A stretch of 64,000 nt of DNA from Rhexocercosporidium sp. MPI-PUGE-AT-0058 (lineage: Eukaryota; Ascomycota; Leotiomycetes; Helotiales). The notes below the pieces were generated by a model, which was not told the DNA's origin, did not search any database, and was given only the letters and a program-made list of their open reading frames with translations. Location of the stretch: NCBI GenBank assembly GCA_020746875.1, contig JAGTJL010000016.1:992001-1056000 (forward strand), given 5' to 3'. Position 1 is the stretch's first letter; each line of letters begins with the position of its first letter. Positions 1 to 12,200 of this stretch are shown here, in pieces. The translations under genes and the position numbers were made by a program.

Positions 1-871
1 TGAGATATAAAGTCCTTAAGATCCACGCAGAAACATGATCGATAGTAGGCTGGAAAGTAGGATCCTCCAGAATGCCTTTCGCATGCAACACCAACTCCGC
101 TTCTCTAGGACATCCAAGCCTAGCCGAGAAGAATGACCCCAGGGCCGCAACGCCCGCCATAATAGCCTCAAAGATCGACGCTGGACCACTCTGATTCCAG
201 AATTGCTCTACGTTCTGCATGAAAAACTGCTGGTCGAAGGCAATGAAGAGTGGGTGCACAGTCTCAAAATACACTTCCGCGTATCTCTTGAAATGCTCTC
301 TTGAGATCAAATCCCGTAGGTCTGCATGAGCACTTCCTTCTTCTTCGAGACGGATACCGCAGTTATATGCGAATGAATGGACGCGGGGTGGATTCGCAGA
401 CTGGAAGTCAAGACCGAGACTTCGTGGGAAAGCAGTAACGGAATGCAAGCCCATGAACCGCCTCCTCATCGGATCGAGTAATACCAACACAGCTGGGGCC
501 GCTACAGAAGATCTCGCTGAGCTAGGCGTATCGACCTCTCTAGCAACAGACGGTCTCGCTCCAGGACTATAAGGCCATTCGTGAGTCTGGATTTGAGGTA
601 GTGTCACGGGACTATTCCTTGGACCTGGACCATTGCGGTTGTTGTTGTTGCTGCTCGACCCCACTTTTTCAACAAACGCAGCAGTCGGACTGTCGTCTGG
701 TGAGAACTGACATTGATACCCATAAGTCGTGCACATGGAGCAAGGGAATTCGTTGTCACATTTGCGTTTGCGTTGACGGCAGGGTAAGCAGGCTTTTCGT
801 GCTCGTTGGCGCTTGCGAGGCGGTTCTTCAGCATGGGGGTGCGGGTGCGGTGATGGATTTGATGTCGACAT
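1..871 (-). CDS. Zn2Cys6 fungal transcription factor, partial (C-terminus beyond window edge)
   Basis: The ATG at 869-871 opens an uninterrupted minus-strand frame of 290 codons that runs off the left edge. A basic stretch (PPRKRQRARKA) precedes a complete binuclear zinc cluster with cysteines at about residues 28, 31, 38, 44, 47 and 54, spaced CX2CX6CX5CX2CX6C. A low-complexity Ser/Asn/Pro linker follows, then an alpha-helical region (HFKRYAEVYFETVHPLF) that resembles the start of the fungal-specific transcription factor domain. Such proteins act in the nucleus as sequence-specific activators or repressors. The start is supported because the cluster lies close to the N-terminus, as is usual in the family. 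The target genes cannot be read from sequence. The nearest neighbour is a DHA2 transporter on the same strand. Confidence 0.88.
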   Translation of the reverse strand, partial: MSTSNPSPHPHPHAEEPPRKRQRARKACLPCRQRKRKCDNEFPCSMCTTYGYQCQFSPDDSPTAAFVEKVGSSSNNNNRNGPGPRNSPVTLPQIQTHEWPYSPGARPSVAREVDTPSSARSSVAAPAVLVLLDPMRRRFMGLHSVTAFPRSLGLDFQSANPPRVHSFAYNCGIRLEEEGSAHADLRDLISREHFKRYAEVYFETVHPLFIAFDQQFFMQNVEQFWNQSGPASIFEAIMAGVAALGSFFSARLGCPREAELVLHAKGILEDPTFQPTIDHVSAWILRTLYL

Positions 872-1367
872 TACGACTTGTCTTTGGTAAGTGACTCTTG
901 ATCTGTATTGTTTGTAAGAAAGCTATTTATGGATGTGGAGATGTTGTGCGAGATACATTAAGTTGATGCATGTGGCTTTGAGTTCGAGATGCAAATCTTC
1001 GACGGCTAATGTTTGGCGAGGAGAAATCTCGGCTGTTCCATCATCGATTGTTCAGGGGGCGAACCCGCGCTAGTGAGATCCACTAAAACTCTACTTCCTG
1101 TACATCGGAATCTCGAATGTTGAGTGACTTTTAGGACTCAGTTGACTAGACCGAGTCCTCAATAAGTCCACAAGGTATGAAAAGTTTGATCCGAGTTGTT
1201 TTTAGAAGTTCTTGGCATAATTTTCTACTATGTTTATCCACGGATCATATCCACATGGTTAGCGAGCAGCATGTCAATAAGTACGACAAAGCTCGGAGCA
1301 AGTTTGTTCCAAGCTGGTTGTTCGCAGTCTTTTTCCTTCGAGGCGCAAACACTATTTTATTGACATA
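872..1367. other. Intergenic: promoter side of the regulator, 3' side of the transporter
   Basis: About 500 bases lie between the start of the regulator gene and the stop codon of the transporter. No coding frame with plausible composition and no repeat was recognised here. Confidence 0.6.
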
Positions 1368-3086
1368 TTAAGTCCCACCCCCTTTAGCAACTCTCCTCCT
1401 CTCCCTTAATTGACTCCCCCCAAAAAGCACTGAAACACAAATCCCCAACCCTGCAAGCCCAATCCCCATATACCACGCCCCCCTGTACCCCCCAAGAAGA
1501 TGCTCACCACCCTTATTAACCTTGCTTTCGATAGTGCCTGCAAAGCCTAATCCGATGCTAACCGAGTAGTTAATAACCGTATTCACCAAACTCGCTGCCA
1601 CGCCCTGATGTTCCTTGCGCATATGATCACTCAGCAGTATCGTCGCAGCTGGGAAACTCATGTCCATCCCCCAAGGCATGATGCAAATAGAGATGAAGGT
1701 CTGCGCCCAGTATGTTTGGTTTACTGGAGCAGTAGCGATTAGGACAAGACCTGTGGTGAAGGCTGTCATTGCAACCATCATGACAATCGAGGGCCCAACA
1801 CGGTGCAAAATATGTCCTGTAGTGAGCGCAGCTGCTAACCCGGAGAATGCACAAGGTATGAACTGTGCGCTGGCGAGGAGAGGTGAGGTATTTCGTAGTT
1901 CTTCGAGGAATTGCCAGCTATAAAAGACCCAGATACCGAAACTGCTCCAGCCAGCTGCCATACACCCCAGCACAAACGCAGTATCTTTCGTCAACGCTTC
2001 TATAGGGAGAAGAGGATGCGAAGCTCTTGATTCAACCCATGTAAAGAGGGCGAGGAAGACTAATCCCACGATGAGGAGCGCGTATGTGTATGGCGTCGAC
2101 CAACCCACCACAGGCCCTTGATTCCACGCAAAGTTAATCAGCACCAAAGCCGATACTCCCGTCACACAACCCAACCCATCAACCCTCTCAAACATACTAA
2201 ACCCATCATTCTCAATAATCGGCGCCGGCGTACTGGGAATTGCGTAATATCCTGCCAGTCCCATAACGAAGCACAAGATCCCCATACTCCAAAAGGCCCA
2301 AGGCCACCAGGCCAACTGCGCAAACAACGACGCGAATACCGCGCCAAGGACGAATCCAGACGGAGCTGTGGCCCCGAAAATACTAAACACCATCTCCTTC
2401 CTCCTTCCCTGCGGATATGTCCTCCCCAGGATAGCCAGCGCGTTCGGAAGCAAGAACGCAGGTCCGATCCCTTGCATGCCTCTACACACATTGAAGAGGA
2501 CGGGGGAATGTCTAACGTACACCGCGAATCCGGCAAGTAGACTCCAGAGACCGTACCAGATCCAGCCGCCGACGAAGAGGCGTTTGTGGCCGTAGAGGTC
2601 GCCGAGCCGGCCGGCGATGAGGATGAATGTACCGACGGTGAGGGAGTAGGCTGCTGGGAACCAGGACAGTTGGCCTGGTGAGGAAACGGAGAAGGAGGTG
2701 CCGATTATGTGGAGGGGGGCGATGGCTTGGCCGAGGGAGGCTTGCGTGAAGAGTTGAGCGGTGCAGAGGATTCCTATGAAGAATGCTTCACGGGGGAGGG
2801 AGGTGGGGTGTTGGATGTGGCTCTGGATGGGGTAGAGGGAGGATGCGCGGCGGGAGGATGTTGGTTCTTTCTCTGCGGTTTCTTCTCCATCATCATGGAG
2901 ACTTGCGGTGTATGGTGTGCCAATGTCTGGATTTTCTAGTCCAGGTGTGTATTCTGGGCGAAATTTCTCTTGTGGGATGATCGATGGCGGGTATGAAGGG
3001 ATAACTGTAGTCGCTGCGCCTGAGATTGGTGCTTCCGGCTCTCTTTCAACATCGAAATCCATCGTGGTTTCTGGTGATGCCATCAT
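1368..3086 (-). CDS. MFS transporter, DHA2-like (14-TM drug:H+ antiporter type)
   Basis: A single exon encodes 572 residues. A hydrophilic N-terminal tail of about 100 residues precedes a series of hydrophobic segments consistent with 14 membrane helices. The loop GRLGDLYGHKRL matches MFS motif A, and GPAFLLPNALAILGRTYP sits where DHA2 proteins carry their conserved helix 4-5 region. The closest type by eye is the aminotriazole-resistance (Atr1-like) branch of DHA2. These proteins export small organic compounds across the plasma membrane using the proton gradient; the substrate here is unknown. The start is an ATG-ATG pair at the 5' end of the frame; either could be used. The gene is transcribed toward the Zn2Cys6 regulator at the left edge. 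Confidence 0.9.
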   Translation of the reverse strand: MMASPETTMDFDVEREPEAPISGAATTVIPSYPPSIIPQEKFRPEYTPGLENPDIGTPYTASLHDDGEETAEKEPTSSRRASSLYPIQSHIQHPTSLPREAFFIGILCTAQLFTQASLGQAIAPLHIIGTSFSVSSPGQLSWFPAAYSLTVGTFILIAGRLGDLYGHKRLFVGGWIWYGLWSLLAGFAVYVRHSPVLFNVCRGMQGIGPAFLLPNALAILGRTYPQGRRKEMVFSIFGATAPSGFVLGAVFASLFAQLAWWPWAFWSMGILCFVMGLAGYYAIPSTPAPIIENDGFSMFERVDGLGCVTGVSALVLINFAWNQGPVVGWSTPYTYALLIVGLVFLALFTWVESRASHPLLPIEALTKDTAFVLGCMAAGWSSFGIWVFYSWQFLEELRNTSPLLASAQFIPCAFSGLAAALTTGHILHRVGPSIVMMVAMTAFTTGLVLIATAPVNQTYWAQTFISICIMPWGMDMSFPAATILLSDHMRKEHQGVAASLVNTVINYSVSIGLGFAGTIESKVNKGGEHLLGGYRGAWYMGIGLAGLGICVSVLFGGSQLRERRRVAKGGGT

Positions 3087-4272
3087 TGGGTTCCTTTTCT
3101 TTGAGACGAACAGTGTGGCTTTTCTTTTCGTCCCTTCCCACTATGAATCCAATCCGATCCCAAAAGATAAAAGTAAATCGAAATAATGTCAACAATCAAG
3201 CGAAACCTAGAAAAGGAGAAGCGACCACTCAATCACGTGTGACTCTCAAAAGTCCACCAAGCTGGAAAATATGTTGCGTTTGCGGGACATTTCCTTCCTA
3301 AATACCTCGAACCATTCCATGTCTTAGAAAGAGCGATTTGCTCAGACACATAAGCCAGAAAAAAAAAATGGAAATCAAGTATCGTAGTGGAGTAGTGTTA
3401 CACATGCACAAGGCGAGGTCGATTTTGGTGGAGTGCGATCTCCTCCGCAGTGTCCGCAATAGCCGAGGAGGGACAACTCGCCCGTTCCGTTTCTCTGGTC
3501 CACATGCCTAGCCAGCGGGATTAGAAGTTGATAGATACGTAATTAGGCAGCTTTGTGTTCTTACTCTCAAAGATTTTTCTCTTTTTTTGATTCGTTTAGT
3601 CTCCTGAGTCGATTGGGATCTTGAATTCGACTCATGCCTAAGCACTTGAAAAGTTATGGTAGTTACTAGTGTTACGGAAATGTTGCTAGATTTAGATGCG
3701 GCGGATCGATGTCGTGGAACTTCGTAACCGTTGCGGCTGACTTTGGCAATGTGCCGTCACTACTCGTACTTTCTCAGATATCTTGGGGCTCTGGTGTAAC
3801 TCTAAGAAGGCACTGATTCCTCACACAGTGACAGAGCCATATAGTAGCTTTTCCGCGGTCGAGGTCCTTGCCACACAAGAAGCCATTCACAACCGTTAGC
3901 ACTGCGTGGTCAAGTATCACGGAAACAAATCACAGGATTATCAGCTCTCAGCTCGCTCATCAATGTCTCATCCTTCAAGGGAATGAACAAAAGTGCCCAA
4001 CAACATCTCGTACTTCAATGATTGCGCCTCGCTATGCTTTCTGCGTATTCCACAGTGCTGTACTATACAAAACCCTCCCAAACGGCAGGAGAGGGTGGAA
4101 AAACAGGAAAGAGAGAGAAAACTCCAACCGTTGGTATTTGCCACCTTAACCTTCCTTCCATCTTATGCCTTGATCCCGAAAACTCCCAAACTTCTCGCTC
4201 GCTATTCTCTTTACTTTTTACAGATAGAGCAACGTACACATGACATGTACGCTCTTACATCTCAACTCACAC
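3087..4272. other. Intergenic: transporter promoter and downstream flank of lipin
   Basis: About 1.2 kb separates the transporter start from the lipin stop codon. I see short A/T runs and no supportable coding frame. Confidence 0.55.
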
Positions 4273-6623
4273 TCATACTTTCTTGTCTTCTGAGTCCTCT
4301 CGCTCGAGTCCAAGACCTTTCATTCCGGTGATGACTTCGGCATCAATGTCTCTCTGGGAATCCTGGACGGGAGGCAGTTCGGAGACCGAAAACTCCACTG
4401 TGTCATCCCGTCCACTGTCTTCGGCGTCGTCTCCGTCAGCTTCTAGCATGCTGTTGGTCATAGCTTCGTCCTCATCGACTGAACCTGAAAGCATGCTCTC
4501 ATCGAGGCCATGCTCGTAATTGTCATCATCTATTGAGTCTCTTGAGATGTATGAATCTCCTAGCTCATCATTCCCTTCATCGTCGTCCTCTTCATCTTCC
4601 TCGTCTTCGCTTTCGTTTCCTTGGTCATCTTTCTCATCGCTTTCTGAGTCGCTGAAATCATCAATATCCAATACTGGTTCTCGCCAATACGTGAAGTCCG
4701 TGTACTCCTCTCCGCCGCCTTTGACGAGTGTATTGACGGGTGGGAAGTAATGATCTACAACCTCGCGCATATTGACATAGCTGTATCTAAGCTTGTTCAA
4801 ATGCAGCAGATCTAGTGAGATCTCTGCGTAACTGTTGATGGTGAAGATACGATTGCTGGGTATGCTAACGGATCGATACGACAGTGCATCAGTAAGTCTG
4901 TTGCCGAAACCCGCAGAAAATGGCGTGCGATCGGGTCCGAATAGATTCTTGATGTCTCGTAAGCAAGCCATCTTGAACACTTCTGGCTTTCGAATGTAAA
5001 GTTCTCTTCTCAGAGCTGCAATTGTCCGATCTGGGCTCATCAGCGTTGGCCCTCTGGGCAGGTGATAGCCCTCTTGGGTGACGCTATTGAGAAAAGCTCT
5101 CGTCATGTCTGCTAGCCCCACGGAACGAGATGTCAGGTACATGATGTTGTACCCGTTGTTGACAATGTCGGTATAGAGTTTAGCAACACCAATATGGGTC
5201 CAGTCTCGACCAATCATGTTGAACACATGGCCCAATGCATCTGACTTTGTGATGGTCCCATCAATATCAGAAATGACGATTGGAACATCGTGTCTCCAGA
5301 GGTACATGAATGCCTGACAAGTTGCTCGATTGACGGTAAAGCTCATAGGATTCGGTCCTGGCTTGAGGTTGAGGGCTTTCAGCTGGTCGCTGGTCAAACG
5401 AAGAGTCTTCGCGTAATTCCGGTTGGGATCACCACTTGCTCCTGGGGGAGTCTGAGGAGGTGTTTCCAATCCGACGTCAGAACCTGTTCGGCGATGAGAG
5501 GGTATGATGTTGGTTTTCTCGCTTTCTGATCCGTCGCTGTGGTATCCAGGGTCTGATATGGCATCATTTGGAATCCCTGCCAACGTAGCCCTTTGACTGG
5601 CTGCTGCCTTTGCTTCCTCGCTGCTGTAGATCCACAGATTGCCATGCTCGTCAGCACCGATCAAAGCCCCGATATCATAATTTCCCTCCAATTCCTCCGA
5701 TAATATTTTCCTAGCAATGACCTCAGCTCGGAGCGCATCATCATCGCTGCTCTTGTATCCTGTCATATCCAACATTAGATCTCCTGTATCGGTGACTTGG
5801 CTGGGAATGTTGGAGGCAGAGAGTCTGTTCGAAAGTGCAACCGCTCGTTCAATAGCTTCTCTGGTAGGCAGAGGTGGTGGACTGATGGACCTGTCCGATC
5901 CATCGAGTAGAGGTATGTTTGGGGTTAGAGACCTTGTCTGTCTTTCCCTTTCCGTGGAGTCGGTAAGATGCGTACGAGCAGAGGAGGGGAGAATGTCATC
6001 GCTATGTGGGCGGCCAGTCAGAATACCTGACCAGTCTCCTGACACCGGGCGTGTGTTCGTGAACTCTGGAGAGCCTGACAAGGGGGTTAAAGAGCCTGGA
6101 ATATATTAGCATTAGTCTGGCAGAGCTGTTTTGAAGTCTTACTCAAGTTACTCTGCCTCCTGGGCACAGAGCTCGAGAGCACTCCTGCCCCAGGTCTTGT
6201 CGTCAGGCTACCAGACCTCGCCTTTCCTCCGTGTATGTCCAAATCCAGGAAGTCTGGTTCTGAGAGGCTCGAAGTATCCACGCCTTCAGGAACTAAGGGA
6301 GGGCTGGATGCAGGGGAAACCAACGGCGAGGTCTGCATAGCCTCTGGAATATTATCACTGGTCTCGAAAACGAAAAAGGCCTCCCCTCCTTCGGCAAGCT
6401 TCATAGCATAGTCTTGCTTGACATCGTTGACCTTGAACTCCACCTTCTTCTCGTATGGTCGCAGTAGAGAGAATTTCCCGAACCTGACGTGGAACGGTGA
6501 ACATGCCAGTGTGCCATCTTCTTGTTCCACCACAATCACATCGATAGCACCGCTAAGGGTAGCAGGGTTGATTGAATTCCATGTCTTCGAAACCGAGCCA
6601 CTGATGCTCCTGACGTACTGCAT
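4273..6623 (-). CDS. PAH1: Lipin / Mg2+-dependent phosphatidate phosphatase (Pah1/Ned1 type)
   Basis: Two exons (6623-6143 and 6095-4273) encode 767 residues; the 47-base intron has GTAAG donor and CAG acceptor and keeps frame. Residues 1 to about 95 form the N-LIP domain, beginning MQYVRSISGSVSKTW. The LNS2 haloacid-dehalogenase domain contains the catalytic DIDGT motif near residue 435 and the downstream block YIRKPEVFKMACL. A Trp-containing block (FTYWREPV) follows, then a very acidic tail rich in Asp, Glu and Ser. The enzyme dephosphorylates phosphatidate to diacylglycerol at the ER/nuclear membrane, controlling triacylglycerol and phospholipid synthesis; in yeast the acidic tail recruits the Nem1-Spo7 phosphatase. 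The frame stays open 33 codons upstream, but MQYVR is the family start. Confidence 0.95.
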
Positions 6624-9284
6624 GGCAGCTGAATCTGGCGGACAGAGATCCCAAGCGGAATATTTAATTAATCGGAATCGAGAAGATGAGATAGGGAGAG
6701 AAGACTCTGGCGTAGATGTCAACTATGTGCGAGGCTCCAATGGATGGTGAATACTGCGGGGAAGGATCTTTGACGTCGTTGTTTGGGAGGGTTTCGGGGA
6801 GTATTAGGTTAGACGGATGGCGAGAGGTCAGCGGAGCGCGCAAGAAGGAAGAATGAATCTATTGATGCATGGACTTTTGCAAAAGAAGGTAAGGATTCGG
6901 AAAATGAACGTCGCGATGGTCTCGTCGCTGGTTGACTCGTGTTGAGGAGAGTTGAGGTTGGGGCGCTGGGGTGGTGAGAGGTTGCCCGTTGCCTTTTGAA
7001 TCACTGACGCAGCTGATGCTGCTTGAGGACGGGCTTTCGGAGGATTTGTCCCGCATTCGGCTCAACAAGAGTCGGCAACCCCTGTTACGAGGTCATTCAA
7101 CCACTTTGGCTTTGCTTTGGCTTTGGCTTTGGCTTATGCCGAGGATGCGCCTGTGTTCGGCGCGGGCAAGCAGAGAGAGGATGTGGATGAGGATATATGT
7201 GTGTATGTGCCAATCCTTTTCCGATTTGCTTCAGTCGACTGTATCTTACTGTATTTACTCTACGCGGAACGGGAAGAACTAGTCCCAAGCCTCCCACTGC
7301 CACTTCATGTTCGCTGCAGCAAACAGTGGAGAGATGGCGGGGCAATTGACCTCTTGTGCCAATCATCTCGACACGTCAGGGGTGGTTGGAATCGTCCAGG
7401 GGGACAATTGCATGTGAAAGAGACGTCTCGAGTCTTTCTTTGGAAGCGCACAAACAAAAGCACATGCCAGAGAGACTCTGCACTGTCTTGAAAACTTCTT
7501 GAAATTTTTGTTATCATGGTTGTTTTCCGTTCCTGGCTCCCTTTTATTTCGAGGTCCGCCCCGGTATAGTCTGCCTCGGCTTCGGCGTACTCCGTTGATT
7601 TATTTTCTTCTCCATCAATATCAGACTTGGCATATATCATAATGGCTTTCGCTTTCAAGGGAGATAACGGCCGTCACTTTCAAGGGGGAGTTTGCCTCTT
7701 CTACTGTTTTTCTGGTAAAGTCTGAGATCCAAGTTCGGTCGTAGGAAACAGAGAAGAAGTTGCCACGGGCTTGGCTACAAAACAATGGAGAGAGGTGATG
7801 TTTCCTGTGACAATTCGACAAAAGGTCGAAGCACTTCGTTGCATGGTTCGAAGTATGCAGACCGAGAATGCTCTGTATCCAAGTGGTAGTATTTCGATCC
7901 AGATCTTCCAACAATCTGCGCCTTTCTCTACTCATCATCACCTCAAGATGGGAACTGATCCCGCCGAGTGTTCTTACGGAATATCGGAAAGTCGCTACGG
8001 TATGTGTTTCCACTGAATTGGATATATCTCTTGACGACCTCGCGAGCCTCGTGGCATCTTAAAAGGAGGTTTTGTAGACGTGCCGGTAAAGGAGTACCGC
8101 GGAAATCCGCTTCTTCGAAAAGTGCTCCGTGAGCAGCGACGTCCTCGAGCTCGGTGGAAGTGACGGGTGGAAAGTTGGCTTCTGATCAAGTCTTCGCCCA
8201 GGTTTCTGCTATGCCGCTGGGTGGAATGTCTCTGAAGCGTTGGGCACACGCAGATACTGTGAGCTTCCGGCCTTCTGCTGATACTGTATCTATTGTCTTT
8301 GCTCAGATAATGACTCGGACGTCGACAGCCAGTTCAGAGAACTTGGTGAGGTTTGAGAGCGGTGGTGGTTTGAAGACATTTTCATTTGCAAGGCTAGGCT
8401 TGGAGGTAGCTATCAAATCATTAGAAATGGTAATCTATTCATTGTAAATTGATTTGTCTGTGATGTGGCTGGATATGATACGGATGTTAGAAACAGCTTC
8501 AAGAGGTGGGGAACGTTGACTGAATCAGAAGATATTCAAAAGGTTCAAGTGCTTAAAGGAGCATGAAAGAGAGTTGGGAAAAGAAAAGATTTAAAAAGGA
8601 GTACTTGCAATACAAAAGGCCGTGTGCTAACTCTGGGTGCACTAATACTTGTAATGCCGTTCGCAGCTATGACATTTCACTCCCTCACTATCATGAGAAA
8701 ACCCCCATCAACTCCAGTTTTTTTTTTTTCCAAATGCAAAAAGCTGCGTATCTTCTCAACTGCGCAGCATTTCAGACATAGGGGTTTTATATCATGCCGG
8801 ATGTTGTGCTTTTCTATATAGATCTAGATAGAAGCGTTAGTTCAGAAGCTTCGCCCTTTCCCTTCCCCTCACTGTTGGTTGCAATTGCCGGATGTCTGGA
8901 CTACTGCCGACTTGGGTATCGGGCTGGGAGGTCCAGGATGTCCAGGATGTCAATCAAGATTCTTCCTCTCTCGCCCCTCCAATTGGTTCCAACATACCCT
9001 CGACACCTCCACAGCTTGGCCGTCATGCAGAGATGCCTCGAGTGCCGCTGAAGCCTGAGGATGGCAGTCATTTGTGTGCCAGTGCGGCTGCGGCGCAAGA
9101 AATGCGGGAGCAGCAATCCGATCACACCAAGATGCAGACACAGGACCAGCAGCAGCAGAATCAAACATCCATCATACCCGCCATCACAGTCCCCTCTCTT
9201 ATACTAACAGCTCTCTTCGTCCGCCAGGCCACTAACAAGTTGCCTTTCCTGCCGACTCTGGAGCTGTACTACAGACAATACTGC
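6624..9284. other. Long intergenic region between divergent lipin and FN3 genes
   Basis: About 2.7 kb contains the presumed promoters and 5' leaders of two divergent genes. Several short open frames occur on both strands (for example around 7621-8249), but none has recognisable domains, good codon texture or splice sites joining them. The frame just upstream of the FN3 start stays open back to about 8892 and could be leader or extra N-terminal coding sequence. Confidence 0.5.
7103..7135. repeat. Short TTTGGC/TTTGC tandem tract
   Basis: The plus strand shows consecutive TTTGGC-type hexamers with one shortened unit, in the region upstream of lipin. It is a small imperfect microsatellite with no evident function. 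Confidence 0.7.
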
Positions 9285-12200
9285 ATGAACGCGACCACCT
9301 TTTACTGTGGTCTGATCGATTGGATTTTCGGCCATGGGCATTTGACCATGTTGATTCTCCAGTCCACTGCGACATTCTCTGCGTTTGCATGGTTTGTTCC
9401 CCCAGACACTTCTTGTCGCGCGGCCTTTCTGACTTAGCTGTAAAGGCTTCTTTACAGGGCTTACAGGACTCTCCGAACGCCAGTCTCAAACCTCATCGAT
9501 ACTCTCGGCGTTGAAGTCCCGGATGCTCCTGAAGTGACACTCGCAGGGCTCAAATCGAATGCATGCACAATTCGATGGTCGCGGCCGGGACCCGGAGCTC
9601 ACAAAGCGGTTGCTAAGTACTTGATTCAGGTCAATGGAGTCAATGGTATGGCAACAGTGGAACAGGTACAGGGAAAAGGCTGACAAGATGTAGTGGGCGA
9701 GTCTTCGCGGCTGGAGACCGCAATCGAAGTGACTGGGTTGAAGCCAGGTCACTTCTACAATGTTCGAGTTATTGCGGTAGGGGGGAACCATTTTCAGGCT
9801 GGAAGCGCGGTTCTACGATTGAGTACATTATGCAAGGACGGACGGCCCCAACAAGGCCACAGCGGGCCACCCTCGACCAAGGATGGGGATGATCAGGACA
9901 GTGATAGCAATGACGAGGCCGCGACTGGACGCGGCCACGGAGTCGAGATTCAGACCGCTACCCTCCCAGAGTCTCCGCAGATCCCGATGGTTCGTGAACA
10001 CAGTGGTGGTCATCCAGGAGGCGGAGGTCAAGCTGGACAGAGGAGGAATACTGGAGGTCGCAAACATTCGCCATCGACTGCTGCCGCGGATCAAGCTGCA
10101 AGAGAGCGAGCGATTGCAAGTGTACCGGAGGAATCCATGCACCAGTTGACAGAGAAATTCGAACGCACTCGCAAGGAAACCGAAGACGCAGCATTGACGA
10201 TTGCCAAAGAGCTCGAGGATTTCAAATTATTGTATTCTGAGTTGTCGAAAGAGAGGGACGCGAAGAAGCAGTCATTGAAGGATAAAGAGGAGCAAAGTGA
10301 AAAGGTCAAGAAAGAAGCCAATACGGCCGAAAGGTTGAATCGGCAGGCTCAAACGAAGAAATCGCAGCGGGAAAAGGTCTTGAGAGAGAAAAAAGCAGAA
10401 AGGGAGAAGTGGAGGGACAACATGGCGAGGTGGAAGCAAGAGATTGAAACTATGAGAGACGAAAGGGAGACCTGGCGAGTGGAGAAAGAGAAACTTGGAA
10501 AGGCAAAGGAAAACCAAGTGTCCGAGATCCAAAAGCAAGTCGCAGAGCAGCAACTTATATTGGAGGGCTTGGAAAACGACCTGCATGTTCGAGGGCGTCA
10601 AATTCGGGACCTTGAGGCTGAACGCATGCAGCCAGGGTCTGAGGATGACGAAGAAGCTAAAGCTAGGGATGCGAATGATAGGAAAGAGGAAGCGGACTGG
10701 CAAGAAACAGAGAGAACACTTGTCTCTCACTTGAACAACAGCTCCCAACGACTACGGGACATTGAGCTTATGATATCCCAACAGCAGGCACATCTCACTG
10801 GCCTCGAAGCGGCTCATCGGGCTGCCACCCAGCCTATGATGTTCCATGGAAACTCCTCTGGTGTTGATTTCGATCCTACTGGGGGCAAATCAAAGCCTCG
10901 AAGACCCCGGAATCGGAAGAGCCGAACCAGTACCATATCTTCACCAATATCTGCTTATCCCATCACCGACTCACCATTTCCGAATGCCAGTGTGTACAAT
11001 AATCTAGGCAATGCTCCATCGCCTGCTTTTGCCCCGGCACCTTATATCCAGATGAACAATGACACCGGAATGGTGATTCAGTCAGATCACATAAGTGGCA
11101 TGAGCGAGGACGAAATTCGCATGCTCACCGCTGGTGCTCCTCTGAGCCCAACAGCTACCTCATTATTGCCCTCTAATATCTTCGCGGATGATGATCATGA
11201 TGAACATGATGGCCGCATACCACCTTTTGGACATGCGCTTTATGGTAATATTGGGGACCCTATCGACAAGGACCCCCAATCTCCTGACTCGTCCAGTCGA
11301 TCAGCCAGTCTCATATCCAGTCCTCACAATTCTTCGCATAACCTTGCAGCTTACGGTGTTTCGAGCCATGACTATATCAACGACAGCGAGCGACGATCGA
11401 CTCAATCTCCTTTCGCTAGTTATGCACATGTCGGATCTCCTTCCACTGGGACTACAGCCCATAAGGGACTCATGAATTTGTTTGGGATACCTAGATCACG
11501 AGGCAAAACTATACAAGAGGATGGCCCAGCACTCGGATCCTTGAAACATGGCCAAAGCCAATCTTTTCCCCGGTCATCAGAAGAACCAGAATCTTTTACC
11601 ACCAAGCCTCGACGGATCAGTCTGTCAAGTGCGAGTTGGGGAGGCCTCTTCAAAGGGTCTCCTACAACAGGATCCTCAGCGCAGGGTAACGCACCTGCTC
11701 CTGCTCGTAATGTAGGCGCGAGGAACCGCCGCGGCTTCCCTATCTTTGGTAACAGTGTGGATGAGCCCAACCACCGCTCTGATCGCGACCCCAGCAGTCC
11801 TCGTCCGCTATCGATTGCTTCCTCCGATCTCCCCCGCCCTTCAACAGACAGTGCACCATTTGGATGGGGACCTGCTCAAGACAGCGTCATCAACAGGAAT
11901 AGTCCACTGGCTGCAAATTGGTCGGTCCATACGCATCCTGCCTCTCAAACATGGTCGAGAAACCCTTCAAGGCGCCCAAGTATTCAGCATGGTTCGTCAT
12001 CTGCTTTGAACACAGGCATTGCTAGTGACGACGATGAATTTCTGCCATCGTCAGATTCTTTTGCTGGTCCAGTCAGCCCACCATCCGCTGGCGTCATTGG
12101 CACTCGTCCAGTGTCGTCTCACAAACCACCTACTCCAAGGTTGAATCCCGCAGCCCCGGCTTTCCAGAAACTCGGTTTATCTTTCACATCCAAGTCCAAC

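Noticed and set aside
4283..4750. Serine-rich plus-strand open frames opposite the lipin tail
   Set aside because: They are complements of the acidic Asp/Glu codon runs of lipin on the other strand.
7621..8249. Overlapping minus-strand open frames upstream of the FN3 gene
   Set aside because: No domain, no consistent frame across candidate introns, and unusual composition; more likely leader or promoter sequence.
8892..9284. Upstream extension of the FN3 protein by 131 residues
   Set aside because: The frame is open, but the residues are low in complexity (DQQQQNQ, SAAAAQEM) and would bury the membrane segment inside the protein; kept only as an alternative start.
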